NCBI GenBank assembly: GCA_946188155.1
Contig: CAMHUC010000004.1
Location: 1-64,000, forward strand
Direction of reading: 5' to 3'
DNA from: an uncultured bacterium
Lineage (GTDB): Bacteria; Bacteroidota; Bacteroidia; Bacteroidales; Bacteroidaceae
Length of the DNA: 64,000 nucleotides
Numbering within the stretch: the stretch's first letter is position 1; every line of letters begins with the position of its first letter. The notes beneath the pieces were generated by a model, which worked only from the letters and a program-made list of their open reading frames with translations, had not been told where the DNA came from and made no database searches. Position numbers and translations under genes: made by a program. Below are positions 53,794 through 61,143 of the stretch, in pieces.

Positions 53794-53949
53794 CCGTTCA
53801 TTCGTACATCCGTCTAAAAAAATCCGTTCATTCGTACACCCGTCTAAAAAAAACGTTCATCCGTACAACCGTCAAAAGAAATCGTTCATTCGTACACCCG
53901 TCTAAAATAAACTTTTATCAGTACATCCGTCAAACAGTACACCCGTCAA
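53794..53949. repeat. right inverted array of GxxExxY locus 2
   Basis: Units of about 30 bases of the type CGTTCATTCGTACATCCGTC followed by TAAAA, about five copies, opposite in orientation to the left array. The array ends two bases before the ATG of the next gene. Confidence 0.95.
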
Positions 53950-53951
53950 AA

Positions 53952-54167
53952 ATGGCAGAAAAGAAGACTATCAAGAGTTTTATCCTCCGCGTCGACTCAG
54001 ACACGATGGACGCTATAGAGGCCTGGGCTGCGGACGAGTTCCGTAGCACCAACGGTCAACTGCAGTGGATCATCACCGAGGCGCTGCGCAAGGCCAAGCG
54101 TCTGCCAAAGAAGAAAACGAGTTCAGCTCGGCAGCCATCGAACAACGAAAACAATTCAGAATCATGA
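53952..54167 (+). CDS. small ribbon-helix-helix (Arc-like) protein
   Basis: 71 aa from MAEKKTIKSFILRVDSDTMDAIEAWA. The pattern of a short strand (SFILRVD) and two helices (TMDAIEAWAADEF and LQWIITEALRKA) with a basic tail is that of Arc-type DNA-binding proteins. The track start at 53712 is in the GxxExxY gene and is rejected. It overlaps the next small gene (ATGA). It may regulate the SPFH operon. Confidence 0.75.
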   Translation: MAEKKTIKSFILRVDSDTMDAIEAWAADEFRSTNGQLQWIITEALRKAKRLPKKKTSSARQPSNNENNSES

Positions 54168-54346
54168 ACAGAAAGAAAGCCCTCCTATTCATCGCGCTAC
54201 TCGAAGCGATGTTCTTTGCCATCTTCACCATGCTCTTTATGCGTGGTGCCATCAAGCTGGCAACCTTCATCGCCGTCATCCTCACGTTCAGCGTCATTGT
54301 CAACGTCCTGTTGGTGGTGGCCATCCGTAAACTTCCAAATGACTGA
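54164..54346 (+). CDS. small membrane protein, 60 aa
   Basis: Starts MNRKKALLFIALLEAMFFAIFTM and has two membrane helices (residues about 6-26 and 31-54). The ATG overlaps the stop of the Arc-like gene, so the two are translated together. Not recognised; two bases separate it from the next membrane protein. Confidence 0.65.
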   Translation: MNRKKALLFIALLEAMFFAIFTMLFMRGAIKLATFIAVILTFSVIVNVLLVVAIRKLPND

Positions 54347-54348
54347 TT

Positions 54349-54783
54349 ATGAACAAGAATAATATCAACTTCCAGGTTCATCGCACGACGGAGGGTACCA
54401 TCTGCGAGGCCGTCAGTGGGCTGCTGCTACTGCTGTCGCTCATCTTCAGCATTATCATCATGTACCATTCCAAACAGGTTGGTGGCGGCATGCTCATACA
54501 GACGGGCATCATCGCCTTTTGCGTCGTGCTGATACTGGTGCTGGCCTATCATCCCAGCACGTTTAACATCCCCGATGACTCCAATGCCGAGATGTTCATC
54601 GCCACCGTGCGCTTCCTCCGCTATACGGCTGTGCTGGTATCAATGCTCTCGCTGACCATCACCCTCAGCTCCTTCCTCGGCTTCCTTGGAGAAATCGTGC
54701 CTTCACTATTTGGCATCTGCTTCGTGCCCCTTATGTGCTGGTACTTCTTCGTGTATTTCAAAGCAAAGCGGCGGCATGGTTAA
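54349..54783 (+). CDS. membrane protein, 144 aa
   Basis: Four predicted membrane helices (about residues 20-40, 46-66, 89-109, 114-137). Not recognised. It lies in a tight operon between a small membrane protein and an alpha/beta hydrolase, with an 8-base overlap to the hydrolase start. Confidence 0.7.
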   Translation: MNKNNINFQVHRTTEGTICEAVSGLLLLLSLIFSIIIMYHSKQVGGGMLIQTGIIAFCVVLILVLAYHPSTFNIPDDSNAEMFIATVRFLRYTAVLVSMLSLTITLSSFLGFLGEIVPSLFGICFVPLMCWYFFVYFKAKRRHG

Positions 54784-56002
54784 CATCAAAAGAATACTCA
54801 TATCTGCCTTGGCTGCATTCGCCTTGCAAGTCTCGGCACAGAACATCAGCGGCACATGGAACGGTGAACTGAATGCCGGCATACAGAAAATCCCGTTGGT
54901 GCTGAACCTGACAGCCGACGGCATGTGTACGCTCGACAGTCCACAACAGGGAGCCAAGGGAATACCTGCCGACATCGTATTCCGCTCGGCCGACTCGCTG
55001 AATGTCAGCATCACAGCCCTGAAAGCCTCTTTTGCAGGCAGGCTGCAGGATGGTGAACTGAAGGGTGTATTCACGCAACACGGCTTTAAGCTGCCGCTCA
55101 ACCTGAAGCCGGGCGAGAGGGCTGAGGCCAAGCGCCCACAGACGCCCAAGCCGCCCTATCCCTACCAGACGGAAGAGGTGACTTTCGTCAACGCGGAGGC
55201 AGGGGCCACCCTGGCAGGCACGCTCACCCTGCCGAAGGATGCCCGATGCGTGGTGCTGATGGTGACGGGCAGCGGACAGCAGAACCGCGACGAGGAACTC
55301 TTCGAGCATAAGCCGTTCGCCGTGATTGCCGACTTCCTGGCCCGTCAGGGTATTGCCACGCTGCGCTATGACGACCGTGCCACGGGAGCCTCTGTCGGAG
55401 GCGAGGTGAAGAGTGCCACCACGCCCGACTTCATGGGCGACGCCGCAGCAGGCCTCGATTTCCTACGCAGCAGGAATACATTCTACAAGGTGGGGATACT
55501 GGGTCACAGCGAGGGCGGAACCATTGCCTTTATGCTTGGCGCACAACAGAAGCCCGACTTCGTCATCTCGCTGGCAGGCCCCGGCGTGAAAGGCGACACG
55601 CTGCTGGCGGCTCAGGCCAACCGTATACTGGCCCTGCACGGAGTGCCGGAGAGTATGACCGTCGAGAAGTATCGCCAGCAGCAGTCCGTTCAGTCTGTTC
55701 CGTGGCTCAAGTGGTTCATGGACTACGACCCCACGGACGACATCCGACGAACCAGCTGCCCCGTCATGGCCATTAACGGCGACCGCGACTGCCAGGTCAT
55801 CTCCTCACAGAATCTCACGGCCATCCGCCAACAGCTTCCCCCGTCGGAAAAGAACCTCATCAAGGAATACCCAGGTCTTAATCATCTCTTCCAGCACTGT
55901 CAGACAGGACTGCCCACGGAGTATGGTCTAATAGAAGAGACCATCTCGCAGGAAGTGCTGAAAGACATGGCCGACTGGCTGAAACAGATAGCAGTCCAAT
56001 AA
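54776..56002 (+). CDS. exported alpha/beta hydrolase
   Basis: 408 aa from MVNIKRILISALAAFALQVSAQ (signal peptide). A lipocalin-like N-terminal domain (GTWNGELNAGIQKIPLVLNL) precedes the hydrolase domain with MVTGSGQQNRDEE, nucleophile GHSEGG, Asp in NGDRDCQV and His in LNHLFQHC. Substrate unknown; relatives are esterases or peptidases. The start at 54776 overlaps the previous stop, and the track's 54686 is rejected because it would spoil the signal peptide. Confidence 0.88.
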   Translation: MVNIKRILISALAAFALQVSAQNISGTWNGELNAGIQKIPLVLNLTADGMCTLDSPQQGAKGIPADIVFRSADSLNVSITALKASFAGRLQDGELKGVFTQHGFKLPLNLKPGERAEAKRPQTPKPPYPYQTEEVTFVNAEAGATLAGTLTLPKDARCVVLMVTGSGQQNRDEELFEHKPFAVIADFLARQGIATLRYDDRATGASVGGEVKSATTPDFMGDAAAGLDFLRSRNTFYKVGILGHSEGGTIAFMLGAQQKPDFVISLAGPGVKGDTLLAAQANRILALHGVPESMTVEKYRQQQSVQSVPWLKWFMDYDPTDDIRRTSCPVMAINGDRDCQVISSQNLTAIRQQLPPSEKNLIKEYPGLNHLFQHCQTGLPTEYGLIEETISQEVLKDMADWLKQIAVQ

Positions 56003-56033
56003 GGCCGTTCCATCAGCGTTAAACCATTCGTCG

Positions 56034-57122
56034 TCAGCTGTTCTTCTTGTAGCTCTGAACGGCCCAGGTAGCCATGAAGAGTCCGATGGCGAGGAGGGCC
56101 AGCACCTGATGGGCCACGTCGCGAAGGCCGCCGCCACGGATGAACACGGTGCGGATGGCATCGATGAAGTAGTGCATCGGGTTGACGTAGGTGGTCAGGT
56201 AGGCCCAGTCGGGCATGGAGCGGGTGGGCGTGAAGAGTCCGCTGAGCAGCATGATGCAGACGATGAAGAACCACATGACGAACATGGCCTGCTGCATGGT
56301 GTCGCTGTAGTTGGAGACGATGAGGCCGAAGGAGGAGAAGAACAGTGCCAGCAGCATGGCGAGCAGGTAGACGAGCCAGAGCGGTCCGTCGGGAGCGAGG
56401 CCGTAGATGAGCCAGGCCAGCAGTAGGCATACGGTGACCACGAAGAGGGCGATGAGCCAGTAGGGTATGAGCTTCGACAGGATGAAGGCCCACTTCGATA
56501 CGGGTGTGACGTTGATTTGCTCGATGGTGCCTGCCTCCTTCTCGCCCACGATGTTGAGCGTAGGCAGGAATCCCGTCATCAGCATCATCACGATGGCCAG
56601 CAGGGCGGGAATCATGTAGAGCTTGTAGTTCTGGTGAGGGTTGTAGAGGAGTGAAGAGTGAAGAGTGAAGAGTGAAGAATTTGCTGCCGCCGCAGTTGGG
56701 AGGGCGGCAGCGAATTCTTCATTTAAGATCTGCGAGAGATAGGCCGAGCCCATTGAGCCCTTGGTGCCGTTGACGGCGTTGGCGGCGATGAGATACTGGC
56801 CGTCGCGGATCTCCAGGATGATGTCGGCCCGGCCGTTCTCGATGTCCTTCATGGCCTCGGCGTAAGTGGCTTTTTGGCCGTTGAAGATGAAGTAGCTGCT
56901 GGCGGCTATCTTGCCGACCAGCCGCTGCGACTCGACGGTATGGTCGATGTCGACAACGTCGACACGGATGTTCTTCACCTCCATATTCATGACCCACGGC
57001 ATGACGCACATAATCATAATCGGGAATATGATGATGAGCCGTGGCAGAAAGGCATTGCGGCGAATCTGCAGGAATTCCTTTTGAATCAAATATTTTATCA
57101 TTGCATTCTTTTCTTTCGTCAT
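56034..57122 (-). CDS. ABC-2 type transporter permease (second permease of efflux operon)
   Basis: 362 aa. N-terminal helix (FLPRLIIIFPIMIMCVMPWVMN), a large periplasmic domain, then five helices with the conserved IVGEKEAGTIEQINVTPVSKW and NPMHYFIDAIRTVFIRGGG. It is the YhhJ/YbhR-type permease. A stretch ANSSLFTLHSSLLYNP is coded by four AGTGAAG heptamers and a near-palindrome. Start is 57122 or the Met at 57101. It is the last gene of the five-gene operon. Confidence 0.9.
   Translation of the reverse strand: MTKEKNAMIKYLIQKEFLQIRRNAFLPRLIIIFPIMIMCVMPWVMNMEVKNIRVDVVDIDHTVESQRLVGKIAASSYFIFNGQKATYAEAMKDIENGRADIILEIRDGQYLIAANAVNGTKGSMGSAYLSQILNEEFAAALPTAAAANSSLFTLHSSLLYNPHQNYKLYMIPALLAIVMMLMTGFLPTLNIVGEKEAGTIEQINVTPVSKWAFILSKLIPYWLIALFVVTVCLLLAWLIYGLAPDGPLWLVYLLAMLLALFFSSFGLIVSNYSDTMQQAMFVMWFFIVCIMLLSGLFTPTRSMPDWAYLTTYVNPMHYFIDAIRTVFIRGGGLRDVAHQVLALLAIGLFMATWAVQSYKKNS
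56650..56677 (-). repeat. four AGTGAAG heptamers inside permease 2
   Basis: Four perfect units, followed by an inverted pair GAAGAATTTGCTGCCGCC / GGCGGCAGCGAATTCTTC (about 56674-56721). All is in frame, giving EEFAAALPTAAAANSSLFTLH. Confidence 0.9.
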
Positions 57123-57126
57123 TTCA

Positions 57127-57182
57127 TTATAACGTTATATCGTAATGTCGTCATTTCGTTATAACGTTATAACGTCATAACG
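57127..57182. repeat. octamer array between the permease genes
   Basis: TTATAACG, TTATATCG, TAATGTCG, TCATTTCG, TTATAACG, TTATAACG, TCATAACG: seven octamers filling the gap. Some are palindromic (ATAACGTTAT). The permease 2 start at 57122 borders it. Confidence 0.8.
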
Positions 57183-57195
57183 TGATCAACTCGCC

Positions 57196-58335
57196 TCACT
57201 CCAGCCTCGTCCTGAACTTCTTCAGTGCGACGGTGAGCAGCAGGGCGGTCATGGCGGCGAGTACGGCGACCTCCTTCATCACCTCACTGATGCCCACGCC
57301 CATGATCATCAGCTTGCGCATGGCGTCGATATAGTAGCGGGGCGGCACCACGGCAGCTATCCACTGCAGCACCTGTGGCATCGACTCCACGGGGAACATC
57401 ATGCCCGAGAGCATCACCACGGGCATGAGCAGCACCATCGCCGAGAGGAGCAGGGCCACGAGCTGCGTCTGGGCGACGTTGGAGATGAGCAGACCCAGCG
57501 AGAGGGCCAGTAAAATATATAAGGTGGAGATGGCGACAATCCAGAACAGCGAGCCGGCGAGGGGCACGCCGAGCACGTAGCGGGCCATCATCAGGATGAC
57601 GATGAGGATGGCGAAGGCCAGCACCAGATAGGGCACGGCCTTGGCAATGATCACTATCAGCGGCCGCACGGGCGATACGAGCAGCACCTCCATCGTGCCC
57701 CGCTCCTTCTCGCGGACAATTGAGATGGAGGTCATCATGGCGCAGATGAGCATCAGCAGCATGCCCATGATGGCCGGCACGAAGTTGTAGGCCGACTTCA
57801 TCTGGGGGTTGTAGAGAAGTGAAGAGTGAAGAGTGAAGAGTGAAGAAGGTTTATTCACTCTTAACTCTTCACTTAAAATGGTCTGCTGCGCATAGGTAGT
57901 CCACTGCTGGGCCATGTTGGGGTCGGAGCCGTCGACGATTAGCTGCAGCCCGCTCTTACGGCTGGCGAAGTCGCTGGCGAACACCACGGCCATGTCGGCC
58001 TGCTGGCTGCGGATGAGCCGCTCGGCCTGGCGTGGGGTGCCTACGGTGGCGGTGATGGTGAAGTACTCCGACTGCGCGAGTCGCTCCACGGCCTGCTGCG
58101 TCTGATGGTCCATCTGTGAGGTGACCACCACCGTCCGCACGTTCTTCACGTCGGTGGTGATGGCGAAGCCGAAGAGGAGCATCATCACCACCGGCATGCC
58201 GAAGAGAATGAGCATCGTGCGCTTGTCGCGCAGGATGTGCTTGGCTTCTTTGATGACAAACGAGAGGAAAGGCCCACCCAAGCCCTCCCAAAGGGAGGGA
58301 TGTTTGGTTACATTTTCTACAGCTTTATCACTCAT
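57196..58335 (-). CDS. ABC-2 type transporter permease (first permease of efflux operon)
   Basis: 379 aa. The native part begins at SFVIKEAKHILRDKRTMLILFGMPVVMMLLFGFAI and has IVREKERGTMEVLLVSPVRP and VVPPRYYIDAMRKL, as in YhhJ/YbhR permeases. The first 20 residues (MSDKAVENVTKHPSLWEGLGG) come from a repeat element that also supplies the start codon. A central SSLFTLHSSLLYNP is coded by AGTGAAG heptamers. It pairs with permease 2 and the double ATPase. Confidence 0.9.
   Translation of the reverse strand: MSDKAVENVTKHPSLWEGLGGPFLSFVIKEAKHILRDKRTMLILFGMPVVMMLLFGFAITTDVKNVRTVVVTSQMDHQTQQAVERLAQSEYFTITATVGTPRQAERLIRSQQADMAVVFASDFASRKSGLQLIVDGSDPNMAQQWTTYAQQTILSEELRVNKPSSLFTLHSSLLYNPQMKSAYNFVPAIMGMLLMLICAMMTSISIVREKERGTMEVLLVSPVRPLIVIIAKAVPYLVLAFAILIVILMMARYVLGVPLAGSLFWIVAISTLYILLALSLGLLISNVAQTQLVALLLSAMVLLMPVVMLSGMMFPVESMPQVLQWIAAVVPPRYYIDAMRKLMIMGVGISEVMKEVAVLAAMTALLLTVALKKFRTRLE
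57818..57873 (-). repeat. inverted heptamer arrays inside permease 1
   Basis: Four AGTGAAG units (57818-57845), a short middle, then ATTCACT-CTTAACT-CTTCACT (57853-57873) in the opposite orientation. This is a miniature of the inverted-array pattern, in frame. Confidence 0.85.
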
Positions 58336-58404
58336 GTCTATCTTATTGTTCTTTATTTGTTTATATCTATCTAAACATCCTTCCCTTGGGGGGCTTGGGT
58401 GAGC
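58271..58404. repeat. 134-bp inverted-repeat element carrying the permease 1 start
   Basis: Left arm GGCCCACCCAAGCCCTCCCA (58271 on) and right arm ending GGGGGGCTTGGGTGAGC (58404) are inverse copies of about 34 bases; each holds its own GGAGGG/CCCTCC palindrome. The gene start at 58335 lies between them. Confidence 0.85.
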
Positions 58405-58410
58405 TCTTCC

Positions 58411-59889
58411 TTATTCTTTCCTTTTGGCCTGCCGCGCCAGATAGGTAAATACGTGGTCCATGTCGGGCTGATGGAATCGCGCTTTCAGCTCGTCGGGCGT
58501 GCCGAGGGCGCTGATTTTGCCGTCAACCATGATGGAGATGCGGTCGCAGTATTCGGCCTCGTCCATATAGTGTGTGGTGACGAATACGGTGATGCCGCGC
58601 CGGGCAGCGTCGTAGATCAGTTCCCAGAACTGTCGGCGCGTGGCGGGATCGACACCGCCCGTCGGCTCGTCGAGGAACACCACGCCCGGCTCATGGAATA
58701 TCGAGACGGAGAACGCCAGTTTCTGTTTCCACCCCAACGGCAGACTCTTGACCAGCGTGTCCTTGTGCTCCGTGAACTGCAGACGCTCCAGCAGTTCGCC
58801 GGTCTTTCGGCGTATCTCGTCGTCCTTCATGCCATAGATGCCGGCGAAGAGCCGGATGTTCTCGCTGACGGTCAGGTCCTCGTAGAGCGAGAATCGCTGC
58901 GACATGTAGCCGATGTGCTTCTTGATTTGTTCGTGCTCCGTTCGGATGTCGAATCCGCAGACGGTGCCCGTGCCGCTCGTCGGCTGGTTCAGGCCCGTCA
59001 GCATGTGCATGGCGGTGGTCTTGCCGGCGCCGTTGGCCCCGAGGAACCCGAAGATCTCGCCTCGCCTGACGCTGAACGAGATGTCGTCTACGGCATGGAA
59101 CGTGCCGAAGGCTTTCACCAGATGCGACACCTCGATGACAGCCTCCCCAAGCCCCTCCGAAGGAGGGGATGTTTGATTAGATAAAGGGGCGGCTTTCAAT
59201 GGCGGCGGATTGAAGATGTCCCTGAACTCATCAAGGATAGCATCGGGCGTGCCGATGCCTCTCACCCGTCCGTGGTCGAGGAAGGCCACGCGCTCGCAGC
59301 AGCGCACCTCGTCGAGGTAGGGCGTGGAGGCCACGATGGTGATGCCCCGCTCCTTCAGCGAGAGTAGCATCTCCCACAGCTCCTTACGGCTCACGGGGTC
59401 AACACCCGTGGTGGGCTCGTCGAGGAAGAGCACGCTGGGCGAGTGAACCAGTGCGCAGGAGAGTGCCAGCTTCTGCTTCATGCCGCCCGACAGTGCCCCG
59501 GCCTTGCGGTTCTTGAACCGTTCTATCTGCGAATAGATGGCCCGGATCGAGTCGTAGCCCGCCTCGACGGTGGTGCCGAACAGTGTGGCGAAGAACTTCA
59601 GATTCTCCTCGACGGTCAGGTCCTGATAGAGCGAGAACTTGCCCGGCATATAGCCCACCCGACAGCGCACCTGGCGCATCTGACTGACGACATCGAAGCC
59701 ATCGACCGCAGCCGTGCCTGTCTCTGGCAGCAGCAGTGAGCAGAGTATGCGGAACATCGTGGTCTTGCCTGCGCCGTCGGGGCCGATGAGGCCGAACACC
59801 TCGCCCTTCGAGACGGAGAACGACACGTCGTCGAGGGCCTTCACCTGTCCGTACGACTTTGAAACATGATTCACTTCTATGGCTTTCAT
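58411..59889 (-). CDS. ABC transporter ATPase with two fused nucleotide-binding domains
   Basis: 492 aa from MKAIEVNHVSKSYGQV. First domain: Walker A GPDGAGKTT, signature LSGGMKQKLALS, Walker B VLFLDEPTTGVD. Second domain: Walker A GANGAGKTT, Walker B VVFLDEPTGGVD; its signature position reads LPLGWKQKLAFS, not LSGGQ-like. This is the YbhF-type arrangement. The linker contains PSEGLGE coded by a repeat element. The track start at 59916 is made of heptamers and is rejected. It powers the two permeases. Confidence 0.92.
   Translation of the reverse strand: MKAIEVNHVSKSYGQVKALDDVSFSVSKGEVFGLIGPDGAGKTTMFRILCSLLLPETGTAAVDGFDVVSQMRQVRCRVGYMPGKFSLYQDLTVEENLKFFATLFGTTVEAGYDSIRAIYSQIERFKNRKAGALSGGMKQKLALSCALVHSPSVLFLDEPTTGVDPVSRKELWEMLLSLKERGITIVASTPYLDEVRCCERVAFLDHGRVRGIGTPDAILDEFRDIFNPPPLKAAPLSNQTSPPSEGLGEAVIEVSHLVKAFGTFHAVDDISFSVRRGEIFGFLGANGAGKTTAMHMLTGLNQPTSGTGTVCGFDIRTEHEQIKKHIGYMSQRFSLYEDLTVSENIRLFAGIYGMKDDEIRRKTGELLERLQFTEHKDTLVKSLPLGWKQKLAFSVSIFHEPGVVFLDEPTGGVDPATRRQFWELIYDAARRGITVFVTTHYMDEAEYCDRISIMVDGKISALGTPDELKARFHQPDMDHVFTYLARQAKRKE
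59142..59176. repeat. single repeat arm in the linker of the double ATPase
   Basis: CCTCCCCAAGCCCCTCCGAA through GGAGGGGATGTTTGAT, the same family as the arms at 58271 and 58404. In frame it gives SNQTSPPSEGLGEA between the two ATPase domains. Confidence 0.85.
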
Positions 59890-59903
59890 TGCGGTAGCAA
59901 ATT

Positions 59904-59938
59904 CTTCACTCTTCACTCTTCATTCTTCACTCTTCACT
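59904..59938. repeat. five CTTCACT heptamers between HlyD-like and ATPase genes
   Basis: CTTCACT, CTTCACT, CTTCATT, CTTCACT, CTTCACT. They reach the stop codon of the HlyD-like gene and stand just upstream of the ATPase start. Confidence 0.9.
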
Positions 59939-60870
59939 TAAAACTTGGCTTCCCCGTACATACCTATCTTTATATATCCGTCGTTCCTGACGGCTATCTT
60001 CACGGCATACACCAGGTCGGCCCGCTCGTCGTCGGTCAGGATGGTCTTGGGCGTGAACTCCGAGCGCGATGAGATCCACGATACCGTGCCCTCATACTCC
60101 TTCTTCTGCTGGTCGCCGTAGTCGGCGAACACCTTCACCCGCTGGCCCAGCTTGACGGTCTGCAGCTGGGCCGAGGTGACGTAGGCCCGCAGATACATGT
60201 CCTGCGTGTCGGCCACCTTGAACAGCGGCTTGCCCACAGCCACGAACTCGCCACGCTCCACGTATTTCTCCAAGACGGTGCCCCGGGTGGGCGCGGTGAC
60301 GTGGCACTTGCGGAGCATATCCCGCAGCTGGCTCACCTGCACATCGGCAGCGGCGGTCTGCTTGTCGAGGGCGCGGGTGCTCGTGGTGAGCGAGGAGATC
60401 TGTGCGTCCAACTGCTTCTGCAGCACCTGCACCTGGCTCGACGCGTCGTCGAGCATCTTCGAGGGAGCCGCACCGTCGGCCACCAGCTCGCGGTAGCGCT
60501 GCTCCTCCTGCCGCGCCTTGGCCAGCTGCTGGCGCGTGGCGGCTATCTGCCGCTCCATGTCGGGCTTCTGGCTCTGATACACCTCCTTCGTGGCCCCCAG
60601 CTGCTGTATCTTCAGCCACGTCTGGGTGGTGTCTATCAGGCCCACCTCCTGGTCCTGGCCGATGCTGTCGCCCTCGTTGACGCTGAACGTCAGCAGGGCT
60701 CCGCTCTGCTCTGCGAACACGGTGGTCTCCGTGGCCTCAAATGTGCCGGTGGCATCATACGCTTTCTCACTCCCTCCGCAGGCGGCCAATAAAGGCAAAA
60801 GGGCAAAAAGGCAGAAGGGTAAGACACCTGCTCCCGTTTCCCGAACCATTGAAATCATTACTTTTCTCAT
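59938..60870 (-). CDS. HlyD-type membrane fusion lipoprotein of the ABC efflux system
   Basis: 310 aa with a lipobox LLAAC (Cys 31). Family parts: the first half of the lipoyl domain (TVFAEQSGALLTFSVNEGDSI), a coiled-coil hairpin of about 110 residues (PDMERQIAATRQQLAKARQEE on), and VTAPTRGTVLEKYVERGEFV. It links the inner-membrane permeases with TolC. The signal peptide core (FCLFALLPLLAA) is coded by AAAGGCA-type repeats. It lies between the TolC gene and the double ATPase. Confidence 0.92.
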   Translation of the reverse strand: MRKVMISMVRETGAGVLPFCLFALLPLLAACGGSEKAYDATGTFEATETTVFAEQSGALLTFSVNEGDSIGQDQEVGLIDTTQTWLKIQQLGATKEVYQSQKPDMERQIAATRQQLAKARQEEQRYRELVADGAAPSKMLDDASSQVQVLQKQLDAQISSLTTSTRALDKQTAAADVQVSQLRDMLRKCHVTAPTRGTVLEKYVERGEFVAVGKPLFKVADTQDMYLRAYVTSAQLQTVKLGQRVKVFADYGDQQKKEYEGTVSWISSRSEFTPKTILTDDERADLVYAVKIAVRNDGYIKIGMYGEAKF

Positions 60871-60916
60871 CTCGATATCTTTTTATAGTTATTATATTCA
60901 AGTTTTCCACCTTATA

Positions 60917-61121
60917 TTTTCAACACAGAGGTCGCAGAGGACACAGAGGTATTAGTGTCTTATTGAAGAGAAGGCAAGAGGAGCCTGACGGCTCTTCACA
61001 GAGACCTGTCACAGAAGCCTTCATGCGACAGCTCTCTGTGTAGGCCATCAAGCCGCTCTGTAAAACTCGTATTCTCATATATATTTCTTCTCTGTGCCCT
61101 CTGCGCCCTCTGTGGTGAAAA
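60917..61121. repeat. gene-less inverted-repeat element, 205 bp
   Basis: Left arm TTTTCAACACAGAGGTCGCA followed by GAGGACACAGAGG; right arm CTCTGTGCCCTCTGCGCCCT followed by CTGTGGTGAAAA, its inverse with few mismatches. The arms are CAGAGG short repeats. There is no reading frame inside. It fills the TolC-HlyD gap of 273 bases. Confidence 0.85.
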
Positions 61122-61143
61122 AGGGCAGGAACGTTCTGTTATC

